A DNA stretch of 64,000 bases from Microbacterium sp. H1-D42 (GTDB taxonomy: Bacteria; Actinomycetota; Actinomycetes; Actinomycetales; Microbacteriaceae). Position numbers and translations under genes: made by a program. Shown one piece after another: positions 24,756 through 32,906 of the stretch (position 1 is its first letter; each line of letters begins with the position of its first letter). A model generated the notes under the pieces. It was not told where the DNA came from, did not search any database, and was given only the letters and a program-made list of their open reading frames with translations. The DNA lies in assembly GCF_022637555.1 (NCBI RefSeq), contig NZ_CP093342.1, positions 434,001 to 498,000 of the forward strand. Direction: 5' to 3'.

Positions 24756-26465
24756 ATGGTGACCGAAGACGTCGCGCCGGTCCATGTCTCCAGCGGATCG
24801 CATCAGCGGACGCTCGCGTGGCGCCGTGCCGCTCTTGGTGCATTCGTGCACTGGGGACCCTCTGCGATCCTCGGCGGCGAATGGCGAGGTGAGCAGATCG
24901 AGGGTCTCAGCGAGTGGATCCGGTACCGTGCGCGCATCCCCGCCGACGAGTATCGCGCCCTTGCGGCGCAGTTCGACCCGACGTCCTTCGACGCGCGCGA
25001 TTGGGTGTCACGGTTCGTCGACGCCGGGGCACGCTACCTCGTGTTCACCGCGAAGCACCACGATGGATTCGCGATGTATCGTTCGCGGGCCAGCGACTTC
25101 AACATCGTCGACGCGACGCCGTTCCGGCGCGACGTGCTGATGGAGCTCGCGGAGGCGTGCCGCGATCAGGGCATCGGACTGGGCGTCTACTACTCCCAGA
25201 TGATCGACTGGGACGACCTCGACGCCACCGGACCGCGGGCGAACGAATGGGACCGCCCCACCAGGGAGCGGTCGTTCGACCGCTACTGGGCCGGCAAAGC
25301 CATGCCGCAGCTGCGCGAACTGCTCACCGGATACGGCGACCTGGCATCCGTCTGGTTCGACATGGCCGCGGGAATGACCGCCGAGAATGCGCGGGAAGCC
25401 CTGTCAGCGGTGCGCGAGCTGCAGCCCGGCGCCGTGATGAACAGCCGCCTGGGCCCTGTCGAGGCGGACTTCACCTCGATGAACGACAACTACGTCGACA
25501 ACGTCCCACCGCGCACGCCGTGGGAGCTGGCGATCACGACCAACGAGACCTGGGGATACTCCACGCATCCCGGCAGGTGGAAGTCGACCGCGCAGCTGTG
25601 CAGGACGATCGCGCACGTCGCGGCACGAGGGGGGAACACGCTGCTCAACATCGGCCCCGACGGGCTCGGCGCATTCCCGGAGACCACGCGTGAGCAGCTC
25701 GCCGGCGTCGGCGAGTGGATGCGCCGGGCGGCTCCCGGCATCCGAGGGGTGCGGCCCTCGCCGCTGCAGAGTGATCTCGAGTCCGCGGATCTGACCGCGA
25801 CGGACGATGCGCTGTACGTGCACTCCTACGCCTCCGAGGCGAGAACTCTCGTGATCCCGGGGCTGCTGTCCTCGCCGGAATTCGTTCGTGACCTCGCGAC
25901 CGGGGCGTCACTGCCCCACGGGCTGCGCGATTCAGGGGTCGGCACCGAGCTGGCGATCGACGTCCCGCCCACCACGGGTGATCTGCCCGCGACGGTCGAG
26001 GTCGCATTCAGTGCCCCGCCGGAGATGGCAGAGGGCATTCAGCAGGCTGGACAGAGCCCCTCGGTGCTGCTCAGCACGGCGAGCGCGCACCGCGATGATC
26101 AGGGCGGGCTCCACTGGGACGTGCGGATCGCCGACGCGGGAGAGTACGACGTCGTCGCCGTCACTCGGGAGACCTCGTTCAGCCATGACCCGCAGTGGTG
26201 GGCTGACCGGCAGCGGGGCGTGCTTCACGCGGGAGACGCCGTGATCGAGTTCGCGCTATCCGATGATGCCCGCGAACCCGATGACGTTCTCGTGTTCTGG
26301 GAGCGGGTCTGCAGTGCGCTGGGAACCTTCACCGTCATCGAACCGGGCGCTCAGCGGATCAGCCTTCAGGGGCTGCGCGTCGTCGACGACAAGTGGGACG
26401 CCGACGGGGTGAACCTCGCGGGCATCCGCCTGCAGCGACGCGCACATCCGCACCCCCATGCGTGA
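24756..26465 (+). CDS. GH29 alpha-L-fucosidase
   Basis: A 569-residue glycoside hydrolase family 29 protein. Catalytic-domain landmarks: FVHWG (30-34), the substrate-binding KHHDGF (100-105), and SVWFDMA with the nucleophile D202. WKSTAQLCRTIAHVAARGGNTLLNIGPDG (seen at about 275-304) is typical of GH29. The C-terminal third looks like beta-sandwich domains. No signal peptide, so it removes L-fucose from imported oligosaccharides in the cytoplasm. Last gene of the importer operon, 7 bases after the second permease. The released fucose can feed the fuconate pathway at 1-3626. Confidence 0.9.
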   Translation: MVTEDVAPVHVSSGSHQRTLAWRRAALGAFVHWGPSAILGGEWRGEQIEGLSEWIRYRARIPADEYRALAAQFDPTSFDARDWVSRFVDAGARYLVFTAKHHDGFAMYRSRASDFNIVDATPFRRDVLMELAEACRDQGIGLGVYYSQMIDWDDLDATGPRANEWDRPTRERSFDRYWAGKAMPQLRELLTGYGDLASVWFDMAAGMTAENAREALSAVRELQPGAVMNSRLGPVEADFTSMNDNYVDNVPPRTPWELAITTNETWGYSTHPGRWKSTAQLCRTIAHVAARGGNTLLNIGPDGLGAFPETTREQLAGVGEWMRRAAPGIRGVRPSPLQSDLESADLTATDDALYVHSYASEARTLVIPGLLSSPEFVRDLATGASLPHGLRDSGVGTELAIDVPPTTGDLPATVEVAFSAPPEMAEGIQQAGQSPSVLLSTASAHRDDQGGLHWDVRIADAGEYDVVAVTRETSFSHDPQWWADRQRGVLHAGDAVIEFALSDDAREPDDVLVFWERVCSALGTFTVIEPGAQRISLQGLRVVDDKWDADGVNLAGIRLQRRAHPHPHA

Positions 26466-26540
26466 CGGCAGGGCCATGCACGCTGCACCCCTCATCGTCT
26501 CCCGCTAGCAGCGGGGCGGCACCGCAGGACCGGACTGCCC

Positions 26541-26579
26541 ACGGGCGGCTTCGACACTCGAAGTGTCGAAGCCGCCCGT
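26541..26579. terminator. Bidirectional terminator between fucosidase and PL8 lyase
   Basis: A perfect 18-base inverted repeat: ACGGGCGGCTTCGACACT (26541-26558), 3-base loop, AGTGTCGAAGCCGCCCGT (26562-26579). It sits between two convergent genes and ends 3 bases before the PL8 stop codon. No long T-tract is seen on either side. Confidence 0.75.
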
Positions 26580-26582
26580 CGT

Positions 26583-29500
26583 CTACGCCGGGTTCAGTAT
26601 CAGATCCCTCGTCGCGGCGTCTCGGCACTGCACCCGAAGGGTCGTCGTCCCCGACCCTGACGAAACCTCGACGTCGGCCGCATCGCAGGTCCAAGCGCCG
26701 GCGAGCACGATCGTCCGCCACGACGGCGCACTGGGGCTTCGCCGCCATGGTCGCGAGAAGCTGGTCTTGTCGCCGACATACACGCCGTCGGCGTCGTACT
26801 GATCGGCGTCCTCGCCTGTGTACAGGTGCAGGTCGGGATCCGTGACGGACAGGGCCAGTTGAGGCCCGACGGTGGCCCACATCAGCAATGCGGGACCGTC
26901 GACGGATCTCACCGCTTCGTCGAGGTCGTCCACGGAATCGAAGCACGCCGCGCCGGTGACTCCCGATGCGCGGTGACTCACGACGTGCGCGGAGGAGTCC
27001 TTCCGCATCACGGCGTACGGCGCCCGGTCTCCGCTCATCGCCGTGGTGAACTCGGCGATGCCCTGCGCGCCGACTCCCACGACGAGTGCGTACTCGTAGC
27101 CGCCATCGCGCGGCGCCGTGCCGTGCGCGAGGACAGCCGTGGCGTACGGCGCCTCCGCTGTCTGGGCATCGGTCTGATCGGGGCCCGACTGCACGGCCCT
27201 GATGCGTCGCAGCCGTTGGTCGCCAGCGACGTAGAAGCCGTTGCCGTGGGGATCCGTGATGCCCGTTCCGGCGGCCAGGTCGGCGATGCCGTCCGAGCCG
27301 TCCGCGTCCGCCGGTGACACGGCCACCTGGTACAGGGTCGTCTCGGTCTCGTGTGACGAGTCCGAGTTGCCGATGTCGCTGCCCAGGCAGATGACGATGT
27401 CATCGAAGCTGAACCGGGAGATCTTCGCGGTGTGCGTCGGATCGAACTTCGGATGCTCGATGAGATGCATCCCGAAGACGCCGTGCGTTCCCTTCCAGGA
27501 CCCCGCACCGCCGAACGCCGACTTCGTCAGCGGCATCTGCTCGATCGTACCCGTCAGGTCGGCTCGCAGCTCTGCCCACGGAAGGTGGCGCGTGGTCGCT
27601 CCGGGAATGCGGTTCCAATCCCAGCCCGGCTGCACGAAGCCATTGGCTGCGTGCGTGATCTGACCGGCATCGTCCCGCTGCGACTGCACTTCGACTGAGC
27701 CGTATGTCAGGTAGCGCCCATACATGTTCGCGCCCTCGTAGATCTCCGCCGACCAGAGGTAGCGGTTGTGGCCACGCAGGGTCACGAGCCATTCATCGCG
27801 ACGATGGAGGCCGCAGGCGGCGTAGCCGAGCGCGCGGTGCCCTGAGGGCGCCGGCTCCGCGGTGATGCCGGCTTCACGCAGATCCGCGGCGAGGGAGCGC
27901 TGTGCAGCACTGGCATTGGGGGGAAGCAATCGCAGGTAGGCGGCGCCGATCTCGCGGTCGTAGTCACCGTCCTCCCCAGGGAACGAGATCGCCGCGAGCT
28001 GCTGGAACGGGCCGATGCTCATGCCGGTGACGCCAGTGGGATGCCGTCCGGCGAGAGACAGCGGCCACTGCATCGTGTTCGCATACAGACGCATTGTGAG
28101 AAGGGCGCGTCGGAGCGCGCGACGGGCCGGGGCGGCCAACCCGAACGCCGTGCCGTGCAGGAGCGCGACGATGGGTGTCAAGCCGCCGAGTGCGTCACGA
28201 CCGTAGTCGGGATAGGGGCCCATGTGATGGAAGATCGTCCCATCGGGCTTGATGCCGCCTTCGACCCCGGGTGAGTCCGTCAGCGACCCTTCGACCCAGC
28301 GCGTGACGGCCGCGAGGGTGCGTGCCTGCTGGTCGTCCGAATCGGCAGTGACGGCACAGATCGCCATGACGCCGACCAGGGTGTTCTGTATGTCGACCAC
28401 GCCTCCGAAATCCGCCGGATCACGGAAATCGTGGGTGATCCGACCGAGCCCCGCGAACCACGACAGGTTCGCCCACGCGCGGTCCCACAGCCCGTGGTCG
28501 ATGAGAACGTCTCGGGCGACGAGGAAGGAGTCCGCCATCTCCCGGTACTGATAGCCGATGTGGTGGATCGTGCCCTGCGCGCTGCCGGCGGCGAAGCCCT
28601 GGTCCTCGAGATGCACGAACATCCGCAGATAGAGCTCGTCGAACGCGGCGGCCGTCGGTGCGTCGGCTGCGCGGGCCTTGGCCGAAGCGGACGCGAGAGC
28701 GCGCATCCGCTGCCCGACGGCGCGCAGCGTGACGCCGGATGCGAGCGCGAGCACATCGTCGCGGATCGATGCCGGCCAGATCGCGGACTGGTAGCCGTTG
28801 ATGAACGATCCGACGCCAGCGACGTCACCGGCATCGCGGAAGGGGACGCCGAGCGCCTCGACGTCCGCGGTTGCCTTCTGGAGTCCGGGGCTGGTGATAT
28901 CTGCGGCGACGGTGGCTCGGCGAAGGAGGGCGCCGCGCACCGTCTCGACATCTTGTTGACCATCGGCGGCGGGGAGTCGAGTCGACTCGAGCTCCTGCCG
29001 GAAGCGCAGCAGATCCAGCCAATGGCGGTTGTCGGCGTCGACGACCTCGGGTTGCACGAACGGCACCTGGGCGTCGGGGGTGTGGTGATCGGGACGCATC
29101 TGCGTGTTGAGCACGACCTGGTCGATGTAGAGCGTGCCGGGTCGATCCGGAGCCACGAAGCGCACGCGGTTCATACCAGGGTGCGCTTCGCCCTCGGTGT
29201 CGTAACCCAGCCGCACCCAGCAGGTCCGCCAGCCGCTGAAGTCCAGACCGAAGTCGAACCAGGCATCCGTGTTCGCGCCGCGCCCGAACTCGATACGGAG
29301 TGGGGCGGATGTCGGCACGTCGTTGTAGATCCATACCGCGAAGGTCGCGACCGTGCCCATCAGGGCCTGGTCGGTCCCTGGAGAGTACTCGCTCGGCTGG
29401 AAGCGGAGAGGCTCCTTGATGGTGAGGGTGCCTCGCGCCGCGTGCTCCCAACGCAGACTCCGCGTTCCCACCTTCGCCCGCTCCGCGCTGATCTGCAGTG

Positions 29501-29714
29501 GATCAGTGCTGGTGAACTGACGGGGGACCTTCGTCTCCAGCAGAAAGATCGGTGGTGAGAGGGCTGCCGCACGTGCTTCGACGTCCACCGCATCCGCGGT
29601 CGTGTTCAACTGCGATGCCGCGTGCGCTGTCGCCGGTCCGCCCGGGTTCCAAGTGCACATCGCGGCGCTGCTCAGCGCGCCGACAGCCAGAAACGCCCGT
29701 CGTGAGATCTCCAT
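26583..29714 (-). CDS. PL8 polysaccharide lyase, chondroitin sulfate ABC lyase-like, Tat-exported
   Basis: A 1043-residue secreted lyase. The N-terminus SRRAFLAV is a twin-arginine motif followed by a hydrophobic core ending near ATAHA (about 28-32). Residues about 55-210 form a jelly-roll lyase N-domain, about 225-560 the alpha/alpha toroid, and the remainder the PL8 beta-sandwiches. All four catalytic residues of Proteus chondroitin ABC lyase I (H501, Y508, R560, E653) have counterparts: H497 and Y504 (FHHMGPYPDYG), R557 (LAGRHP) and E657 (SAEIYEGANMYGRY). GWDWNRIPGATTRHLP is also typical. It should cleave glucuronate-containing glycosaminoglycans outside the cell by beta-elimination. Exact substrate (chondroitin, dermatan, fucosylated forms, hyaluronan) is not settled. 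Confidence 0.9.
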   Translation of the reverse strand: MEISRRAFLAVGALSSAAMCTWNPGGPATAHAASQLNTTADAVDVEARAAALSPPIFLLETKVPRQFTSTDPLQISAERAKVGTRSLRWEHAARGTLTIKEPLRFQPSEYSPGTDQALMGTVATFAVWIYNDVPTSAPLRIEFGRGANTDAWFDFGLDFSGWRTCWVRLGYDTEGEAHPGMNRVRFVAPDRPGTLYIDQVVLNTQMRPDHHTPDAQVPFVQPEVVDADNRHWLDLLRFRQELESTRLPAADGQQDVETVRGALLRRATVAADITSPGLQKATADVEALGVPFRDAGDVAGVGSFINGYQSAIWPASIRDDVLALASGVTLRAVGQRMRALASASAKARAADAPTAAAFDELYLRMFVHLEDQGFAAGSAQGTIHHIGYQYREMADSFLVARDVLIDHGLWDRAWANLSWFAGLGRITHDFRDPADFGGVVDIQNTLVGVMAICAVTADSDDQQARTLAAVTRWVEGSLTDSPGVEGGIKPDGTIFHHMGPYPDYGRDALGGLTPIVALLHGTAFGLAAPARRALRRALLTMRLYANTMQWPLSLAGRHPTGVTGMSIGPFQQLAAISFPGEDGDYDREIGAAYLRLLPPNASAAQRSLAADLREAGITAEPAPSGHRALGYAACGLHRRDEWLVTLRGHNRYLWSAEIYEGANMYGRYLTYGSVEVQSQRDDAGQITHAANGFVQPGWDWNRIPGATTRHLPWAELRADLTGTIEQMPLTKSAFGGAGSWKGTHGVFGMHLIEHPKFDPTHTAKISRFSFDDIVICLGSDIGNSDSSHETETTLYQVAVSPADADGSDGIADLAAGTGITDPHGNGFYVAGDQRLRRIRAVQSGPDQTDAQTAEAPYATAVLAHGTAPRDGGYEYALVVGVGAQGIAEFTTAMSGDRAPYAVMRKDSSAHVVSHRASGVTGAACFDSVDDLDEAVRSVDGPALLMWATVGPQLALSVTDPDLHLYTGEDADQYDADGVYVGDKTSFSRPWRRSPSAPSWRTIVLAGAWTCDAADVEVSSGSGTTTLRVQCRDAATRDLILNPA

Positions 29715-29848
29715 TGAAGCTCCTGTTCATCGTGTGGGCTGAGCAGTGAGCGTCACACGGCGATTCGGGACCATTCAAGGTGTATTCCGCTTGCCTTGGT
29801 GGCGTGCGAGGCGCACACTGGCCACGTCGACCGATGAGAGGAGCAGAA

Positions 29849-30211
29849 ATGGCACACGGTGACATCACCCACATCGACATCCCGGTGGGTGACATGGCGA
29901 GGGCGACAGCCTTCTACTCGGGGCTGTTCGGGTGGAACATCGCTGAGATGCCCGGGTTCGAGGGCTATCCGATGTGGCGGGCGCCGAACGGGATCTCCGG
30001 TGGCGGGCTCGCCCCGCGAGACGACGGATTCACCCAGCCGCGCTCGTACGTCGAAGTCGACTCGATCGACGACACGGTTGCCGCCGCCAAGGCTGCCGGG
30101 GGCACGGTCGCGATGGAGCGCTCGCCGATCACCGAGACCAGCGCCTGGGCGGTGATCGTCGATCCCGACGGCAACCACATCGGCCTTTTCGAGGGGGTCG
30201 TCGGCGGCTAG
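29849..30211 (+). CDS. VOC superfamily (glyoxalase-like) protein
   Basis: A 120-residue single VOC module pair: beta-alpha-beta-beta-beta units with HIDIPVGDMARATAFYSGLFGW at the start and DPDGNHIGLFE at the end, the usual metal-site regions. The ATG at 29849 is chosen since GAGAGGAG lies 6-8 bases upstream; the frame opens earlier at 29780 without a ribosome site. Divergent from the PL8 lyase gene. Function unknown: detoxification of aldehydes or antibiotic binding are common among relatives. Confidence 0.85.
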   Translation: MAHGDITHIDIPVGDMARATAFYSGLFGWNIAEMPGFEGYPMWRAPNGISGGGLAPRDDGFTQPRSYVEVDSIDDTVAAAKAAGGTVAMERSPITETSAWAVIVDPDGNHIGLFEGVVGG

Positions 30212-30221
30212 CCCACTCTGT

Positions 30222-30286
30222 GAGAAACCACTTCCCGTCCGAGAAACCATGCGTGCGGGGGTTTCTCACGCGGGAAGTGGTTTCTC
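30222..30286. repeat. Nested palindromic element
   Basis: Outer perfect arms GAGAAACCACTTCCCG (30222-30237) and CGGGAAGTGGTTTCTC (30271-30286). Inside lie a second pair, GAGAAACC (30241-30248) and GGTTTCTC (30260-30267). The inner arms repeat the outer ends, so alternative pairings are possible. It fills the gap between two convergent genes and could work as a bidirectional terminator, or be a REP-like mobile palindrome. Confidence 0.7.
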
Positions 30287-30292
30287 GGCGGG

Positions 30293-31276
30293 TCAGGCGG
30301 GTGCCAGCGCGCGGTCGAGGTGCGCGAGGCCGGCGCGGCGCGCGTCGACGGTGACCCTGGCGAGCCCGGGATACTCGGCATGGCCGGCGGGCAGCACCTC
30401 CAACTCGAGCAGTGCGGCCGGCACGGCGTTCGCGACGGCGAACTGCCCTTGTGGCGGCACGGACTGATCCCACAGCGCCGCCTCGACCCGCACCGGGATC
30501 GTGAAGAACGCCGCCGACGTCGACGAGTCGAACAGTCGCAGCTGATCGCGCGCCTCAGGATGCCGCTGCACGTGCATCCGCTGGAACTCGCCACTGCCCA
30601 GGCACGGCACCGCCAGCCGCTCGTCGTACTGCCCGAACGTCGGAACGGCCAACGTCGCGCCGATGTACCGGTCATCCCACGGCACAGCCAGTGCACCGAT
30701 GCCGCCGCCGAAGCTCTCGCCGACGAAGTAGAGAGGAAGGTCGCCGGCCAGGTCGATGAGTGCGTCCGCAGCGAGCCAGAGGTCGCGCGCGCAGAGGCCT
30801 GGCACGTACACATCGGGGTCTGTCAGGCCAGCGAGCACGTGCTGCTCAACAGGCTCCGGCGCACCCACCCCCGCGTTCAGCGCACCGAGCCCTCGCGCGA
30901 CGGGGAAGATCGCGGCAGCATCCGACGGCACCCGGCCGAACTCGACGCGATCGCGCCCGCCGTACCCATGGCTGTGCACGATGCCGACGCGCGCCGCACC
31001 GCTGACAGGCTCGACGAGCCACGCCCGCAGATGCACGCCGTCGACGCCCGAGAGCTCGACCAGCGAGACCCGCCGACGCCCGCGCTGCTGCATCGACAGC
31101 ACGCGCGGCGCAGCATCCACGTCGCGGGCCTCCGCTCGCCAGCGTCGCCACGTCTCGGCGAAGCCCGCCGGCGCGGCGATCGGCGAGACCGCGCGCAGCG
31201 TTTCGAGGGTGAAGCCGTAGCTGCCGTCGAATGCGGCGTCGGGGAACCAGGTGTCGAATGGTGGAGACCCGGTCAC
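30293..31276 (-). CDS. Acetylxylan esterase / cephalosporin-C deacetylase-like alpha/beta hydrolase
   Basis: A 327-residue alpha/beta hydrolase resembling the AXE1 family. Oxyanion region VHSHGYGGRD, nucleophile serine in GESFGGG, acid aspartate in LWDQSVPP and catalytic histidine in PAGHAEYPG. Family members deacetylate sugars or short acetyl esters. The GTG at 31276 overlaps the stop of the CGNR gene (GTGA), so the two are coupled. No signal peptide, so cytoplasmic. Distance from the glycan genes makes a link to them possible but unproven. Confidence 0.82.
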   Translation of the reverse strand: MTGSPPFDTWFPDAAFDGSYGFTLETLRAVSPIAAPAGFAETWRRWRAEARDVDAAPRVLSMQQRGRRRVSLVELSGVDGVHLRAWLVEPVSGAARVGIVHSHGYGGRDRVEFGRVPSDAAAIFPVARGLGALNAGVGAPEPVEQHVLAGLTDPDVYVPGLCARDLWLAADALIDLAGDLPLYFVGESFGGGIGALAVPWDDRYIGATLAVPTFGQYDERLAVPCLGSGEFQRMHVQRHPEARDQLRLFDSSTSAAFFTIPVRVEAALWDQSVPPQGQFAVANAVPAALLELEVLPAGHAEYPGLARVTVDARRAGLAHLDRALAPA

Positions 31277-31800
31277 GACGCGTCCGCCTGCCGCGCACGA
31301 TAGGCCGCCACGGCGTTGCGGTTCGCGCAGGTCGTCGAGCAGTACCGCTTCGACCGGTTGCGGGAGAGGTCGAGGGCGAGAGCCTGACACTCCTCATCGG
31401 CGCAGATGCTGATGCGGCTGCCCTCGTCGGTGCGGATCACGTCGATCAGCGCCATCGCCGTCTCGACAAGGATCCGTTCAGACAGGGGGTGGTAGTCGGC
31501 GACCGCGTGCAGGTGCCAGTCGGCGCCGTCGTGGCGCGCCAGCCGCGGAGTGAGGATGACGTCGGCGAGTGCGTTGTTGACCTGAGCAGCCATGTCGTCG
31601 CGCGGCGCGAGCAGCATGTCGCGCAGCCGCGGGCGAAGGTCCCGCAAAGAGCGGGCTTCTGCATCGTCGCGGTCGATCCGACCGGTGTAGGGGTACTCGC
31701 TCAGGAACTCCGCGAGGTCGAACGACTCCGGCGGCTCGGCCGAGTTCACCAGGGCGACGGCAGCGCGCAGCGCCTCTTCCGTGTCATCGGTGAACCTCAC
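31273..31800 (-). CDS. CGNR zinc-finger domain protein (probable regulator)
   Basis: A 175-residue protein: N-terminal ABATE-like region (about 1-110) and a C-terminal treble-clef zinc finger, ICADEEC...RYCSTTCANRNAVAAYRAR, where CANR replaces the consensus CGNR. Such proteins are putative stress-related transcriptional regulators in actinobacteria. First gene of a two-gene leftward unit with the esterase. Divergent from the EamA transporter 39 bases away. Confidence 0.85.
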   Translation of the reverse strand: MRFTDDTEEALRAAVALVNSAEPPESFDLAEFLSEYPYTGRIDRDDAEARSLRDLRPRLRDMLLAPRDDMAAQVNNALADVILTPRLARHDGADWHLHAVADYHPLSERILVETAMALIDVIRTDEGSRISICADEECQALALDLSRNRSKRYCSTTCANRNAVAAYRARQADAS

Positions 31801-31839
31801 ATTGACACCTTACATCTGTGACGCGTACCGTCATGGATC

Positions 31840-32805
31840 ATGACCGCTTTGACCCATGACACCCGCCACCCGAGCGTCAGCACCGGGTTGCTCGTCGCCG
31901 TCGGCGCAGCTTTCGCGTTCGGCATGTCGGGCGCGTGGGCGCGAGGCCTCATCGATGCGGGGTGGACGCCTGGCGCCGCCGTCACCGCGCGCATCTGGGT
32001 CGCAGCCCTCGTGCTCCTGGCCCCGACGATCATCGCGCTGCGCGGACGCTGGGGCCTCGTGCGCAAGAACGCGGGCATGATCGTCATATACGGCCTGCTC
32101 GCGGTGACCGCCACGCAGCTGTTCTACTTCCAGGCCGTTGCCGTGATGGACGTCGGCATCGCCCTGCTGATCGAGTACACCGCTCCGGTCGCAGTCGTGC
32201 TGTGGCTCTGGGTGCGCCGCGGCGAACGGCCGAGCCGGCGCAGCATCCTCGGCGCGCTCGTCGCATTCATCGGACTGGTGCTGATGCTCGATGTGCTCAC
32301 CGGCGCACGGATCGATGTCGGTGGCATCCTGTGGGCGCTCGGCGCCATGGTGGGAGCGGCGACGTACTTCGTGCTCTCCGGCCGCGGCGACACCGGCCTG
32401 CCGCCGATCGCCCTCGCCGGGCTCGGCCTGGCGCTCGGCGCCGTCGGGCTCACCGTCGCAGGGCTCGTCGGCGTGCTGCCGATGGAGTGGAACACCGACG
32501 ACGTCGCCTACCGCTTCGGCACGCTGCCGTGGTTCGTGCCCGTGCTCGCCATCGGCGTGCTCGCGACAGCCCTCGCGTACGTGCTGGGGATCACCTCGAC
32601 GCGGATGCTCGGCTCACGACTCGCGTCGTTCGTGGCGCTCGCCGAGGTGGTTGCGGCACTGCTGTTCGGGTGGATGCTGCTCGGCCAGCTCCCCGGGACC
32701 GTGCAGCTCATCGGGGGAGTGCTCGTGCTGGTCGGCGTCGTGCTGGTCAAACTCGGCGAGCCCGTCACGCAGGAGCTGGTCGAGCCGCTGCCTGAACCCG
32801 TGTGA
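31840..32805 (+). CDS. EamA/DMT-family transporter
   Basis: A 321-residue integral membrane protein with ten predicted transmembrane segments arranged as two EamA repeats (first repeat starting about residue 14, second about residue 165). Motifs such as VALLIEYTAPV-like GIALLIEYTAPVAV and SFVALAEVVAALLFGW are typical of RhtA/EamA exporters. Probably exports amino acids or other small metabolites. Stands alone and ends at a strong convergent terminator. Confidence 0.88.
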   Translation: MTALTHDTRHPSVSTGLLVAVGAAFAFGMSGAWARGLIDAGWTPGAAVTARIWVAALVLLAPTIIALRGRWGLVRKNAGMIVIYGLLAVTATQLFYFQAVAVMDVGIALLIEYTAPVAVVLWLWVRRGERPSRRSILGALVAFIGLVLMLDVLTGARIDVGGILWALGAMVGAATYFVLSGRGDTGLPPIALAGLGLALGAVGLTVAGLVGVLPMEWNTDDVAYRFGTLPWFVPVLAIGVLATALAYVLGITSTRMLGSRLASFVALAEVVAALLFGWMLLGQLPGTVQLIGGVLVLVGVVLVKLGEPVTQELVEPLPEPV

Positions 32806-32825
32806 GCGTTGGAAACAACAGACCG

Positions 32826-32866
32826 GTGCGGCGCGTCAGGCATCGGATGCCCGTGACGCGCCGCAC
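32826..32866. terminator. Bidirectional terminator after the EamA gene
   Basis: Perfect 13-base arms GTGCGGCGCGTCA (32826-32838) and TGACGCGCCGCAC (32854-32866), with further GGCATC/GATGCC pairing inside the loop. Lies between convergent genes. Confidence 0.75.
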
Positions 32867-32906
32867 GGCGGATGAATGATCTGGTGTTTCCGACAAGGCC
32901 CCCGCG

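Noticed and set aside
29715..29848. Clear promoters for the PL8 lyase and VOC genes
   Set aside because: Some TTG-like and ACACT-like hexamers occur, but none at a proper spacing.
30222..30286. CRISPR-like repeats
   Set aside because: Only two short GAGAAACC copies per strand in palindromic layout, no spacers of regular length and no cas gene nearby.
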